Shown piece by piece: positions 1 to 7,393 of a DNA stretch of 11,675 nucleotides; positions within the stretch are counted from its first letter, which is position 1, and each line of letters begins with the position of its first letter. The translations under genes were made by a program, and so were the position numbers. Under the pieces are notes generated by a model. It did not search any database, was not told where the DNA came from, and saw only the letters and a list, made by a program, of their open reading frames with translations. Origin of the DNA: an uncultured beta proteobacterium (GTDB lineage Bacteria; Pseudomonadota; Gammaproteobacteria; Burkholderiales; Burkholderiaceae_C); assembly GCA_903920405.1 (NCBI GenBank), contig CAIXMC010000234.1, positions 1-11,675 of the forward strand. The letters run 5' to 3'.

Positions 1-201
1 CAGAGCCAAAACGCTCTCAAAGATTGGTATCGTAAGCTGGTGCAAGAAATTTCTGAAGAAGTTCTTCCCTCTCGCCGCAACCGAATCAACCCACGCGTCA
101 TCAAGGTAAAAATGAGCAAATGGCCTAAAAAAAGAGCTGTGCATCGATCCTTTCCACAACCCAGTAAATCGTTCGTGGAAGCTATTACTGTGCTCCATTG
201 A
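1..201 (+). CDS. IS4-family transposase, C-terminal fragment (5' end outside the window)
   Basis: Reading frame 1 is open from the first base to TGA at 199-201 and gives 66 residues with no start inside the window, so this is the 3' end of a longer gene. The segment PRRN-like 'PSRRNRINPRVIKVKMSKWP' followed by a basic KKRAVHR stretch and a proline/glutamine-rich tail resembles the extreme C-terminus of IS4-type DDE transposases, where an NPRVxKxKMSxxxxKR motif is common. The catalytic DDE residues would lie upstream and cannot be seen. The family call rests on remembered motif resemblance only. The stop is 41 bases before the receptor ATG, and the gene runs in the same direction as the operon that follows. 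Whether the transposase is intact cannot be judged from this fragment. Confidence 0.7.
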   Translation, partial: QSQNALKDWYRKLVQEISEEVLPSRRNRINPRVIKVKMSKWPKKRAVHRSFPQPSKSFVEAITVLH

Positions 202-211
202 ACGGTATTGG
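1..211 (+). mobile_element. Right end of an IS4-like insertion sequence (boundary approximate)
   Basis: The transposase fragment implies an insertion sequence whose right terminus must lie between the stop at 201 and the receptor's ribosome binding site near 230. The bases around 194-211 (TCCATTGAACGGTATTGG) resemble ends of IS4-like elements as I remember them, with the transposase stop lying inside the terminal repeat. The left end is not in the window, so neither the inverted repeat nor the target duplication can be verified. The right boundary is an estimate. Confidence 0.35.
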
Positions 212-229
212 GTCTAAACGGTTACCAAT

Positions 230-234
230 GAGGA
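230..234 (+). promoter_or_regulatory. Ribosome binding site that decides the receptor start at 243
   Basis: GAGGA at 230-234 lies 8 bases upstream of ATG 243-245. It supports this ATG over the in-frame TTG at 198 and ATG at 228. From 243 the protein also opens directly into a well-formed signal peptide. No convincing sigma70 promoter was found in the 41 bases between the transposase stop and this start. Confidence 0.6.
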
Positions 235-242
235 ACATAACT

Positions 243-2300
243 ATGTCTGGTATCAAAATTACTCGAAGCAATGGAGCACGCCGCAAAGAATGGCACCGTC
301 GGCTGAACCGCCTGCTCCTGACTCTGGGCGTGTCGCTGGCTTTACCGGTGCAAGCCGGTACCGACGTTTTGGATCTGCAGTTGGAGGATCTCCTCAAGGT
401 GGAAATCAAGAGTGCTTCGCGCAAGTTGCAGCACGTGCAGGATGTCTCGGCAGCGGTGTTTGTCATTACCCGCGAGGATATTGATCGCTCGGGCGCCCAA
501 ACCATCCCTGATGCGCTACGGCTGGCCCCTGGGGTTGAGGTGGCACGCATTGGCAACAACCGCTGGGCGGTGAGCATTCGCGGTTTCAATGGCCGCTTTG
601 CCAACAAGATGCTGGTGCTCAAAGATGGCCGCAGTGTTTACTCGCCACTGTTCTCGGGCGTGATGTGGGAAGATGAAGACGTCATCCTTGCGGATGTCGA
701 TCGCATTGAAGTCATCCGCGGGCCGAGTGCGGCCATGTGGGGATCCAACGCAGTCAACGGTGTCATCAACATCATTTCGCTTGATCCGTCCAGCATGCTT
801 GGCACCGAGATCAGTGCCTCCAGCGGCACCGATCAGCCGGGATCCGTCACTGTGCGCCACGGTATGAAGGTCGGCAACGGGCATGTGCGGATTTCGGCCA
901 AGGTGGCTGATCTTGATCCGGCTCACACCAGCAGCGGCGATCAAGGCAACGATAGCTGGCGCAACCAACGCCTGGGCTTGCACGCAAACTGGCCGGCGGC
1001 CGACGGCGGGAACTGGATGCTGGTGGGCGAGGCCTACCAGTCACGCGCCGACGACCGGCTCGACTACACCCGCTATGGCAGGGTGCCCCCCTTGTTTGAC
1101 ATACAGCAAGCCGACTCCGGCAGCAGTCTGCTGCTGCGCCGTGAGCAAGCCACTGGCGGCGGCGGGAACCAGGAATGGCAGCTCTCGGCGCAGACATCGG
1201 TGAGTGATTTGGAGAGCTTGATTCACGTGCAGCAACAAACCGTGGCGGGAGAGTTTCAGCAAAGTTTGCCCAGCGGCGCGCATGAGTTGATGTGGGGTGG
1301 CGCTTACCGGCTCTCACGCGACGACATTCAACTGCCCGGCTCCGTGATGTTCGACCTGGCCAAGTTCGAGCAACAGCAGCGCGACTGGCGACTGGCCAGT
1401 TTTTTTGTCCATGACGACTATGCACTCCTCCCCCGGCGCTGGCAGCTCAGTGGTGGCGTGCGCGTTGATTTTGACAGTTGGAGTGGCACCCAGGTCCAGC
1501 CCGACATTCGACTGGCCTACACACCCAGCGCCAGCAGCACCTGGTGGACCTCCCTGGCGCGTGCCTCACGCACCCCCTCGCGCCTGGAGCTTGACGTGCC
1601 GTTTCTGTTTTCTGAAACCCCCGCCGTACCGCCCGCTACGCCGGCTGTTGACACGGTGCGCGTGCCGCCGGCGGCGGGGTCCCTGAAGGCCGAGATTGTG
1701 ACCGCACTGGAGGCCGGTTGGCGCAGCCGCGTCAACGCCGAGTTGTCCCTTGACCTGAGCGTCTTCACCGCCGATTACAGCGACGTTGTCAGCATGTCCA
1801 CGCAACCCATGCAGATGGTCTCACCTGTGGTGGTGGTGGTGCCGCTGACCAGCATCAATGGAGCCAAGGTGCACACCCAGGGCTTCGAGCTGGCCGCCGA
1901 CTGGCAGGTCAGGCACGACTGGCGCCTGCAGTCGATCTACTCGCGACTCTACCTGAGCAGCCCAGCGCTGGCCGACCCTGCCGCTGCGGCCGAGCAAAGC
2001 CTGTGGATCGGTCGAGTGGCGCGTGAGCGGGCTTCCTTACGCTCGGCATGGACGCTCAACAATGGGCACCAGCTCGACCTATGGTTGAGGCACGTCAGTG
2101 GCTTGAGCAACCCGCCAGTGCCAGCCTATACCGAGCTGGACCTGCGCTACGCCGTGCCGCTGGGTGGCCATGGAAACCTGATCCTCATTGGCCAAAATCT
2201 GCTCAACCGTCGCCATCCCGAGTTTGTCTCTGATTACCTGCCAATCCAGCAGACGGAGGTGGGACGAAGCCTGCTACTCAAGGCCACATGGCACTTCTGA
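243..2300 (+). CDS. TonB-dependent outer-membrane receptor
   Basis: The product has 685 residues when started at ATG 243. Residues 1-38 form a Sec signal peptide: a basic region (RRKEWHRRLNR), a hydrophobic core (LLLTLGVSLALPV) and a likely cut after VQA. A TonB plug domain follows at about 65-180, with clear hallmarks: VFVITREDIDRSGA, ALRLAPGVEVARIG, SIRGFNGRFANKMLVLKDGR, IEVIRGPSAAMWG and NAVNGVINII. The rest, to a terminal phenylalanine (ATWHF), is the beta-barrel expected of BAM-assembled receptors. Family members sit in the outer membrane and import siderophores, cobalamin or other ligands using TonB-ExbBD energy; the ligand here cannot be told. No transporter or ExbBD genes adjoin. Instead it heads a run of signalling genes and overlaps the next start by 13 bases, which suggests a sensing role (inference). 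Residues encoded at 1827-1841 are five consecutive GTG valine codons, perhaps in an extracellular loop. Confidence 0.92.
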   Translation: MSGIKITRSNGARRKEWHRRLNRLLLTLGVSLALPVQAGTDVLDLQLEDLLKVEIKSASRKLQHVQDVSAAVFVITREDIDRSGAQTIPDALRLAPGVEVARIGNNRWAVSIRGFNGRFANKMLVLKDGRSVYSPLFSGVMWEDEDVILADVDRIEVIRGPSAAMWGSNAVNGVINIISLDPSSMLGTEISASSGTDQPGSVTVRHGMKVGNGHVRISAKVADLDPAHTSSGDQGNDSWRNQRLGLHANWPAADGGNWMLVGEAYQSRADDRLDYTRYGRVPPLFDIQQADSGSSLLLRREQATGGGGNQEWQLSAQTSVSDLESLIHVQQQTVAGEFQQSLPSGAHELMWGGAYRLSRDDIQLPGSVMFDLAKFEQQQRDWRLASFFVHDDYALLPRRWQLSGGVRVDFDSWSGTQVQPDIRLAYTPSASSTWWTSLARASRTPSRLELDVPFLFSETPAVPPATPAVDTVRVPPAAGSLKAEIVTALEAGWRSRVNAELSLDLSVFTADYSDVVSMSTQPMQMVSPVVVVVPLTSINGAKVHTQGFELAADWQVRHDWRLQSIYSRLYLSSPALADPAAAAEQSLWIGRVARERASLRSAWTLNNGHQLDLWLRHVSGLSNPPVPAYTELDLRYAVPLGGHGNLILIGQNLLNRRHPEFVSDYLPIQQTEVGRSLLLKATWHF

Positions 2301-2842
2301 TGATATTTTTTGGTGCCAACTGGAGGGCTCGTCTGCTCAGTGCCTGCGCGCTTATCCTGTGGGCGTTGCCGGGCTTAGTGCAGGTGTCGACTTTGAGCAG
2401 TGGCGAGCGCGAACTGAAAACGGCGTTCCTCTACAACTTCATTCTTTTTACCGAGTGGCCAGCGGAAACTGGCAAGACCCTGACTCTGTGTGTTCTCGAA
2501 CCGGACCCGCTGGGCCATGCTCTTAACGCACTGCAAGGCAAAGCCGTTGGTACGCGCCAACTGGCGGTGCAGATCCGAAGCGCCGATTCACTCAATGCCT
2601 GTGACGCCGTTTTTATGGCAGCCTCCGCTGCGGGCGCGTTGACGCAAGTGCTTGAGTATCTGCGCGGCAAGCCCGTTCTTACCATCGCCGACCGCCCTGA
2701 CGCTGCCCGCCAAGGCGCAGTCCTGAACATGGCGATCACCGCCAACAGGATCAGTTTTGAGGCCAATTTGCGGACCGCACGAGAGGCGCACCTTCAAATC
2801 AGCTCCAAGCTATTGCGGCTGGCCTCGGGGATCATCCAATGA
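2288..2842 (+). CDS. YfiR-family (DUF4154) periplasmic regulatory protein
   Basis: The product has 184 residues, about the usual family length. An N-terminal signal peptide or anchor spans about residues 11-36 (basic NWRAR, then a hydrophobic stretch). The mature part shows DUF4154 hallmarks: [13 protein letters not shown] at 46-58, [12 protein letters not shown] at 65-76, NACDAVFM at 103-110, the PVLTIAD and [10 protein letters not shown] strands, and a closing ISSKLLRLA at 171-179. Cys68 and Cys105 match the pair expected to form a disulfide in YfiR. In Pseudomonas aeruginosa YfiR binds the periplasmic side of the CHASE8 cyclase YfiN and represses it. Here the next gene also carries a CHASE8-like sensor, so this protein probably regulates that kinase (inference). 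The ATG at 2288 overlaps the receptor end by 13 bases. An in-frame ATG at 2300 overlapping the receptor stop is an alternative. The reading frame ends in ATGA shared with the kinase start. Confidence 0.88.
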   Translation: MALLMIFFGANWRARLLSACALILWALPGLVQVSTLSSGERELKTAFLYNFILFTEWPAETGKTLTLCVLEPDPLGHALNALQGKAVGTRQLAVQIRSADSLNACDAVFMAASAAGALTQVLEYLRGKPVLTIADRPDAARQGAVLNMAITANRISFEANLRTAREAHLQISSKLLRLASGIIQ

Positions 2843-5184
2843 GGCGGAACTATTCGCTCGGCCAGCACCTAGCGCGAATCAACCGTTGGGCACTGCTTAT
2901 GGCGCTTGGGTCGGTGGCGGTCATCATTGCCATTAGCAACTTCGCGCTGGACTTTCTTAATCTGGTTCATGGCAGTCAAGTTCAAGCGCGCGTGCTTGCG
3001 GAGAACTCCGCCGCGTCATTATTGTTCAAGGACACAAAATCGAGCGAAGAGCTGTTGCAGTCCTTGCACCAATCCCCCGATATCCTAAGCGCGGCGATCT
3101 ATGCCAATGACGGCAGTCTGCAGGCCAAATACATGGGCATCGGGTCAAAGGAACCCTCACTGATACCCGTCCCGCTGGCGCTGCACGCCAGTTATTTCGA
3201 GGTATCCGAGCCAGTGCGGTTTAAGGCCAAGCAGTATGGCTTTCTTGTGCTGACCGTAGAGCTGGGCAGTCTGTACAGAGAAACCGGCGGGCGCCTGCTG
3301 GTCACGATGCTGGCTACCGTCCTGGCGCTGGGCGCCAGTGGCCGGTTGCTACGGCGTCTCAATGCCGGCGTGTTGACCCCGTTTGCGTCGCTGAACCAAC
3401 TGATGCGCCAGACAGCAGATGGCTCAAACTTCACCGATCGCGCCTCGCCTTGCGGCATTGAAGAGCTTGATTTGCAGGCCAACGGCTTTAACACCATGCT
3501 GGAGCAAATTATTGATCGCGAAGCCCGGCTGGAGCATCAGCGCAACCACCTGGAAGAGGAAGTAAGACGCCGTACCGCAGACCTGCAAGTTGCCAAGGAG
3601 CAGGCGGAGGCAGCGAATCGGGCCAAAAGTGAGTTTCTGGCGACCATGAGTCACGAAATTCGCACCCCGATCAATGGCATTCTGGGCATGAACGAATTGT
3701 TGCTTTATAGCCCTTTGACGCCTGAGCAACAGCAGTGGGCACTGACGACGCAACGTTCAGGCCAGCATCTGTTGGGCGTGATCAACGACATTTTGGATTT
3801 TTCCAAAATTGAATCGGGCCGCATGACCATGGAGGCGCTGGATTTCAGTCTGACCGAGCTGGTAGCCGATGTACTGCTCATGTTTTCCGAATCAGCACGA
3901 AACAAAGGGCTGGAGCTCAGCACAAAATTCACCCCGCCAGAGGCATCTTGGGCGCTGCGTGGTGATCCGCTGCGCCTGCGCCAGGTGCTGGCCAACCTGG
4001 TGGGCAACGCCATCAAATTCACCCATCAGGGCAAGGTGGTGGTGATCGTCACGCAGGCCGCGCCGGTCACCCCCGAGGTGGCCTTGCGGCTGTGTATTGA
4101 AGACACCGGCATCGGCATTGCATCGGAGTTGCAGGCCTCGATCTTTGAGCACTTCTTACAAGCCGACAGTACCACCACGCGACGATATGGTGGCTCCGGT
4201 CTGGGCCTGGCAATTTGCCGGCGTTTGCTCGGGCTCATGGGTGGTACCGTTTCGGTGCAAAGCACGCCCGGGCAAGGTTCCACGTTTTGTATTGACCTGT
4301 GTTTGCCGCCTGCTTCTGCCGAAGTGATACCGCTCCCGGGTTTTGAAGCGCTGGCTTTTGATGGCGGCAGGTTCGAGCAAACGCTGTGGGGCAGTGTGCT
4401 GGTGGTGGAGGACAACCGGACCAACCAACTGGTGGCCAGAGCCATGCTCAGGAAACTCGGGCTGCAGGTCGAACTGGCCGCCAACGGCGCAGAAGCTGTA
4501 GCCCAAGTATCCCAGACCCACTTTGACCTGGTGCTGATGGACTGCCAAATGCCGGTGATGGATGGTTTTGAGGCCACCCGGCTGATCCGGCAAATGACAA
4601 GCGAGCGCAACCCTCCCCTGCCGATTGTGGCACTCACTGCCAACACCATGCACGGTGACGAAAGGGACTGTCTCGATGCCGGAATGGATGCTTTCTTGGC
4701 AAAACCGTTGACGCTATTGAACTTGCATAACATGCTGGCGCGCTGGTTGAGGACAGAGCGCCTGTCAGGTGCGCACACCTCGCAGTCGCCTGACCCAGCG
4801 CAGGGCGCAGCGGCCACCGGGGATGTCGGCAGCGCGATTGACCCGATGGTGATGGACACGTTGCGCAGTTTGGACGAATCGGGCGGCACAGCGCTGGCGA
4901 ACGAGGTTTTTGGCAGCTACCTGAGCGATGCCCGCAGCTTGATGAACCAGTTGCAGACTGCCATCGACGCCGGCGACTTCCCGACGCTGTGCCATGCGGC
5001 GCATGCGCTCAAGTCAAGCAGCGCCAACGTAGGGGCGCAAACTCTTTCGGCGAGCTGTCGCGAACTTGAGGGCAATGCCCGCAACGGCAATCTCGATGCC
5101 GCCCGCTCAGCGTTCGTTGGCGTGCCGCAAGAGTACCAACGCGTGGTGCTGGAGATCGAAAGAATACTGGAGAACTTCCCATGA
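2839..5184 (+). CDS. Membrane hybrid histidine kinase: CHASE8-HAMP-HisKA-HATPase-REC-HPt
   Basis: The product has 781 residues. TM1 is at about 17-38, a periplasmic segment at 39-150, TM2 at about 152-171, then a HAMP linker (about 172-226) and a coiled coil (226-262). The periplasmic part ([20 protein letters not shown], then [16 protein letters not shown]) resembles CHASE8 of YfiN. The kinase core is complete: the H-box SHEIRTP has phospho-acceptor His272, the N-box has Asn390 (LVGNAIKF), G1 is DTGIGI from Asp422 and G2 is GGSGLGL at 451-457. A receiver follows with acceptor Asp568 ([13 protein letters not shown]), then a C-terminal HPt with His722 ([14 protein letters not shown]). Every phosphotransfer residue is therefore present for a His-Asp-His relay. 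Start and stop are shared by ATGA overlaps on both sides, and GGGGA sits about 7 bases upstream of the ATG. The likely phosphate recipient is the next gene's receiver (inference). Confidence 0.93.
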   Translation: MRRNYSLGQHLARINRWALLMALGSVAVIIAISNFALDFLNLVHGSQVQARVLAENSAASLLFKDTKSSEELLQSLHQSPDILSAAIYANDGSLQAKYMGIGSKEPSLIPVPLALHASYFEVSEPVRFKAKQYGFLVLTVELGSLYRETGGRLLVTMLATVLALGASGRLLRRLNAGVLTPFASLNQLMRQTADGSNFTDRASPCGIEELDLQANGFNTMLEQIIDREARLEHQRNHLEEEVRRRTADLQVAKEQAEAANRAKSEFLATMSHEIRTPINGILGMNELLLYSPLTPEQQQWALTTQRSGQHLLGVINDILDFSKIESGRMTMEALDFSLTELVADVLLMFSESARNKGLELSTKFTPPEASWALRGDPLRLRQVLANLVGNAIKFTHQGKVVVIVTQAAPVTPEVALRLCIEDTGIGIASELQASIFEHFLQADSTTTRRYGGSGLGLAICRRLLGLMGGTVSVQSTPGQGSTFCIDLCLPPASAEVIPLPGFEALAFDGGRFEQTLWGSVLVVEDNRTNQLVARAMLRKLGLQVELAANGAEAVAQVSQTHFDLVLMDCQMPVMDGFEATRLIRQMTSERNPPLPIVALTANTMHGDERDCLDAGMDAFLAKPLTLLNLHNMLARWLRTERLSGAHTSQSPDPAQGAAATGDVGSAIDPMVMDTLRSLDESGGTALANEVFGSYLSDARSLMNQLQTAIDAGDFPTLCHAAHALKSSSANVGAQTLSASCRELEGNARNGNLDAARSAFVGVPQEYQRVVLEIERILENFP

Positions 5185-7328
5185 AGCTCGAACAAGCCAA
5201 AATACTGGTAGTCGATGACGACCCGACCGCGCGCCTGATGATGCGCGCTGCGCTTCAAAAGCTGGGCTATGAAGTGATCCTTTCCAGCGGCGGTGAAGAT
5301 GCCCTGCGCCAGACTCAGCGTCAGATGTTTGATTTGGTCATGCTGGATGTGGACATGCCCGACATCGATGGTTATCAGGTCTGCAAGGCGCTGCGCAGCG
5401 CTGCGGGCCACCTGTTACCGATCATGATGGTGACCGGGATGGACGATGTGCAATCGGTGGAGTCCGCCTTTGATGCCGGCGCGACCGACTTCATTGCCAA
5501 ACCGATCAACTGGGCGCTCATTGGACACCGGGTGAAGTATTTGCTTAGAGGCCACGCGATACTGCAAGACCTGAGCGCCGCCAAAGCCCATACCGAAGCA
5601 ATTCTGAGCGCCCTCCCGGATTTGCTGTTTGAGATTGACCTGAGCGGGCGCATTATCAGCTACCACTCACCGAATACCGAACTTCTGGTTACGCCGGTTG
5701 AATCGTTTATCGGCAAGACGGTTACCGAGGTATTGCCACCCACGGTTGCACAAACCTGCTTGTCGGCTCTTAAGGAAGCCCATCGCAAGGGTGTCTCCAA
5801 TGGCAAACAGTATGAACATGTGCTGCGCGACGTTGTTTTCTGGTTTGAACTCTCGGTGGCGCGCAATAAGTGCACCCAGAGCGAGCTGCCACGGTTTATT
5901 GTTCTGGCGCGCGACATCACGGAGCGCAAGGCGGCCGAAGAAAAAATACGGCAACTTGCTTTTTATGACCATTTGACGGGGCTGCCAAACCGATTTAACT
6001 TCCTCGACCGAGTCAACCTCGAGATCAATCGAGCCAAACACAGCCATTCGCGCTTCGCCGTGCTGTTTATGGATCTTGACGGCTTCAAGAATATCAATGA
6101 CACCATGGGTCACGTTGCGGGGGATATTGCGCTGAAAACGGCGTCAGCGGCAATCCAGGATGCCGTGCGCTCGGTCGACTTGGTGACGCGCGCCAGGGCC
6201 AACTGCAGTGGTGTTCAGATTGCACGGCTGGGCGGCGACGAGTTCACGGCACTGATACTGGACATCAAAGCGCCGGAAGATGCGATAACGGTAGCTACCC
6301 GGATTCTCGAAATGGTTCGGCGCCCCTTCATGCTTAACGGCAAGTCAACACGCCTGACCACCAGCATCGGTATCGCCATCTATCCGGAGGATGGTGACGA
6401 CGCCACTGATTTGCTAAAAAATGCTGACGCCGCAATGTATTTGGCCAAGGACTCGGGCCACGACCAGTTTCAGTTTTACAACGCCAGTCTCACCGAGTTG
6501 GTGAACCGGCACGTGGAAATGGAGCGCGATTTACGCCTGGCACTGGAGCGCGATGAGTTTGTGCTGCATTACCAGCCGCAGGTGAATGTGACCTCAAAAC
6601 AGGTTTGCTCTGCCGAAGCGCTGATTCGCTGGCACCACCCCCTGCGAGGGCTGGTGCCGCCGCTTGACTTTATACCGGTCGCCGAGCAAACCGGATTGAT
6701 CGTTCCGATTGGTCGATGGGTGCTGTCCTGCGCCTGCGCGCAGGCCGCGAGCTGGCAGCGCGAGGGGCGCCCGTTGCGAGTGGCGGTTAACCTGTCGCCC
6801 GTTCAGTTCAAGGATCCAGACCTGGCGCGGCATGTGCAGGAAGCGCTGGATCAAACCGGTCTGTCACCCCAATACCTGGAACTCGAGGTGACCGAGAGCA
6901 TGCTGATGGCCAATACGGAAGCCAGCATGAAAACACTTAAGGCATTTAGCGAGGCAGGCGTACAAGTCTCGCTTGATGACTTTGGCACCGGCTACTCGTC
7001 GCTAAGCTACCTCAAGCGCATGCCTCTGGACAACATCAAAATAGACCAAAGTTTTGTGAAAGAATTGCCGGGCGATGCCGAAACTCTGGCCATCGTTCAT
7101 GCGATCCTGGCCATGTCCAAAAGCCTGGGCTTGAGCGCAACTGCCGAGGGCGTGGAAACCCTCGAACAGGCACAACTACTAGAGTCCATGGGATGCGACT
7201 TGCTGCAGGGCCACTTTTTCAGCAAACCTGTGGCTGCGCAGGCGATGCGAGCCTTCCTCGGAACTGACCCGTTGAATCTGACGCAAAATGACGGTTCCGA
7301 TCGATTCGCATTGCAAGGTGGTATATAA
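5181..7328 (+). CDS. Response regulator with REC-PAS-GGDEF-EAL (cyclic-di-GMP turnover)
   Basis: The product has 715 residues and no membrane segment. The receiver (about 1-122) has the acidic triad Asp12-14, phospho-acceptor Asp56 ([12 protein letters not shown]) and Lys107 (FIAKP). A PAS domain spans about 135-247, ending in ARDITERK. The GGDEF domain (about 258-430) keeps the signature GGDEF at 351-355 and the metal-site MDLDGF. The EAL domain (about 445-695) keeps Glu479 (EAL), Asn537, Glu569, Asp599-Asp600 (DDFGTG), Lys620, Glu656 and Gln676, so a phosphodiesterase is expected. Both domains look catalytically competent; net activity cannot be read from sequence. A 12-residue insert (336-347) separates an I-site-like RSVD (330-333) from [13 protein letters not shown] lies 7 bases before the ATG, which overlaps the kinase stop by 4 bases. 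It is probably the output of the preceding phosphorelay. Confidence 0.95.
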   Translation: MKLEQAKILVVDDDPTARLMMRAALQKLGYEVILSSGGEDALRQTQRQMFDLVMLDVDMPDIDGYQVCKALRSAAGHLLPIMMVTGMDDVQSVESAFDAGATDFIAKPINWALIGHRVKYLLRGHAILQDLSAAKAHTEAILSALPDLLFEIDLSGRIISYHSPNTELLVTPVESFIGKTVTEVLPPTVAQTCLSALKEAHRKGVSNGKQYEHVLRDVVFWFELSVARNKCTQSELPRFIVLARDITERKAAEEKIRQLAFYDHLTGLPNRFNFLDRVNLEINRAKHSHSRFAVLFMDLDGFKNINDTMGHVAGDIALKTASAAIQDAVRSVDLVTRARANCSGVQIARLGGDEFTALILDIKAPEDAITVATRILEMVRRPFMLNGKSTRLTTSIGIAIYPEDGDDATDLLKNADAAMYLAKDSGHDQFQFYNASLTELVNRHVEMERDLRLALERDEFVLHYQPQVNVTSKQVCSAEALIRWHHPLRGLVPPLDFIPVAEQTGLIVPIGRWVLSCACAQAASWQREGRPLRVAVNLSPVQFKDPDLARHVQEALDQTGLSPQYLELEVTESMLMANTEASMKTLKAFSEAGVQVSLDDFGTGYSSLSYLKRMPLDNIKIDQSFVKELPGDAETLAIVHAILAMSKSLGLSATAEGVETLEQAQLLESMGCDLLQGHFFSKPVAAQAMRAFLGTDPLNLTQNDGSDRFALQGGI

Positions 7329-7330
7329 AA

Positions 7331-7359
7331 TTGTTTTATTTTATTCAATATCATATATT
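7331..7359 (+). promoter_or_regulatory. Candidate sigma70 promoter for the PAS-rich kinase
   Basis: The 65-base gap between the GGDEF-EAL stop and the next ATG is strikingly AT-rich. It contains TTGTTT at 7331-7336 and TATATT at 7354-7359 with a 17-base spacer, which leaves about 34 bases before the ATG at 7394. The match is reasonable (4/6 and 5/6), but AT-rich DNA gives such matches by chance. I see no rho-independent terminator in the gap, so read-through from the upstream operon is also possible. Confidence 0.35.
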
Positions 7360-7393
7360 TGCATGAATAATTAAACTGAACCAGTGCCCAAAA

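Noticed and set aside
198..226. TTGAAC at 198-203 as a -35 element for the operon
   Set aside because: At 16-18 bases spacing no hexamer resembles TATAAT; the best (GTTACC) matches at two positions.
198..242. Upstream extension of the receptor to the TTG at 198 or ATG at 228
   Set aside because: The ATG at 243 has a properly spaced GAGGA and directly precedes the signal peptide. The extension overlaps the end of the transposase gene and the probable IS terminus.
847..1425. 192-residue minus-strand open frame opposite the receptor
   Set aside because: Low-complexity arginine/serine/proline-rich translation, antisense to a well-supported beta-barrel.
2188..2526. 112-residue plus-strand frame across the receptor/YfiR junction
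   Set aside because: It is out of frame with both recognised genes, has no domain signal, and both overlapping genes have clear family motifs.
4026..4889. 287-residue open frame on the minus strand
   Set aside because: It lies wholly antisense to the hybrid kinase's ATPase and receiver regions, which have intact motifs. Its own translation shows no recognisable domain and is typical of frames shadowing GC-rich genes.
7329..7393. Rho-independent terminator after the GGDEF-EAL gene
   Set aside because: Only weak AT pairings are possible (for example ATTG with CAAT); there is no GC-rich stem followed by a T-run.
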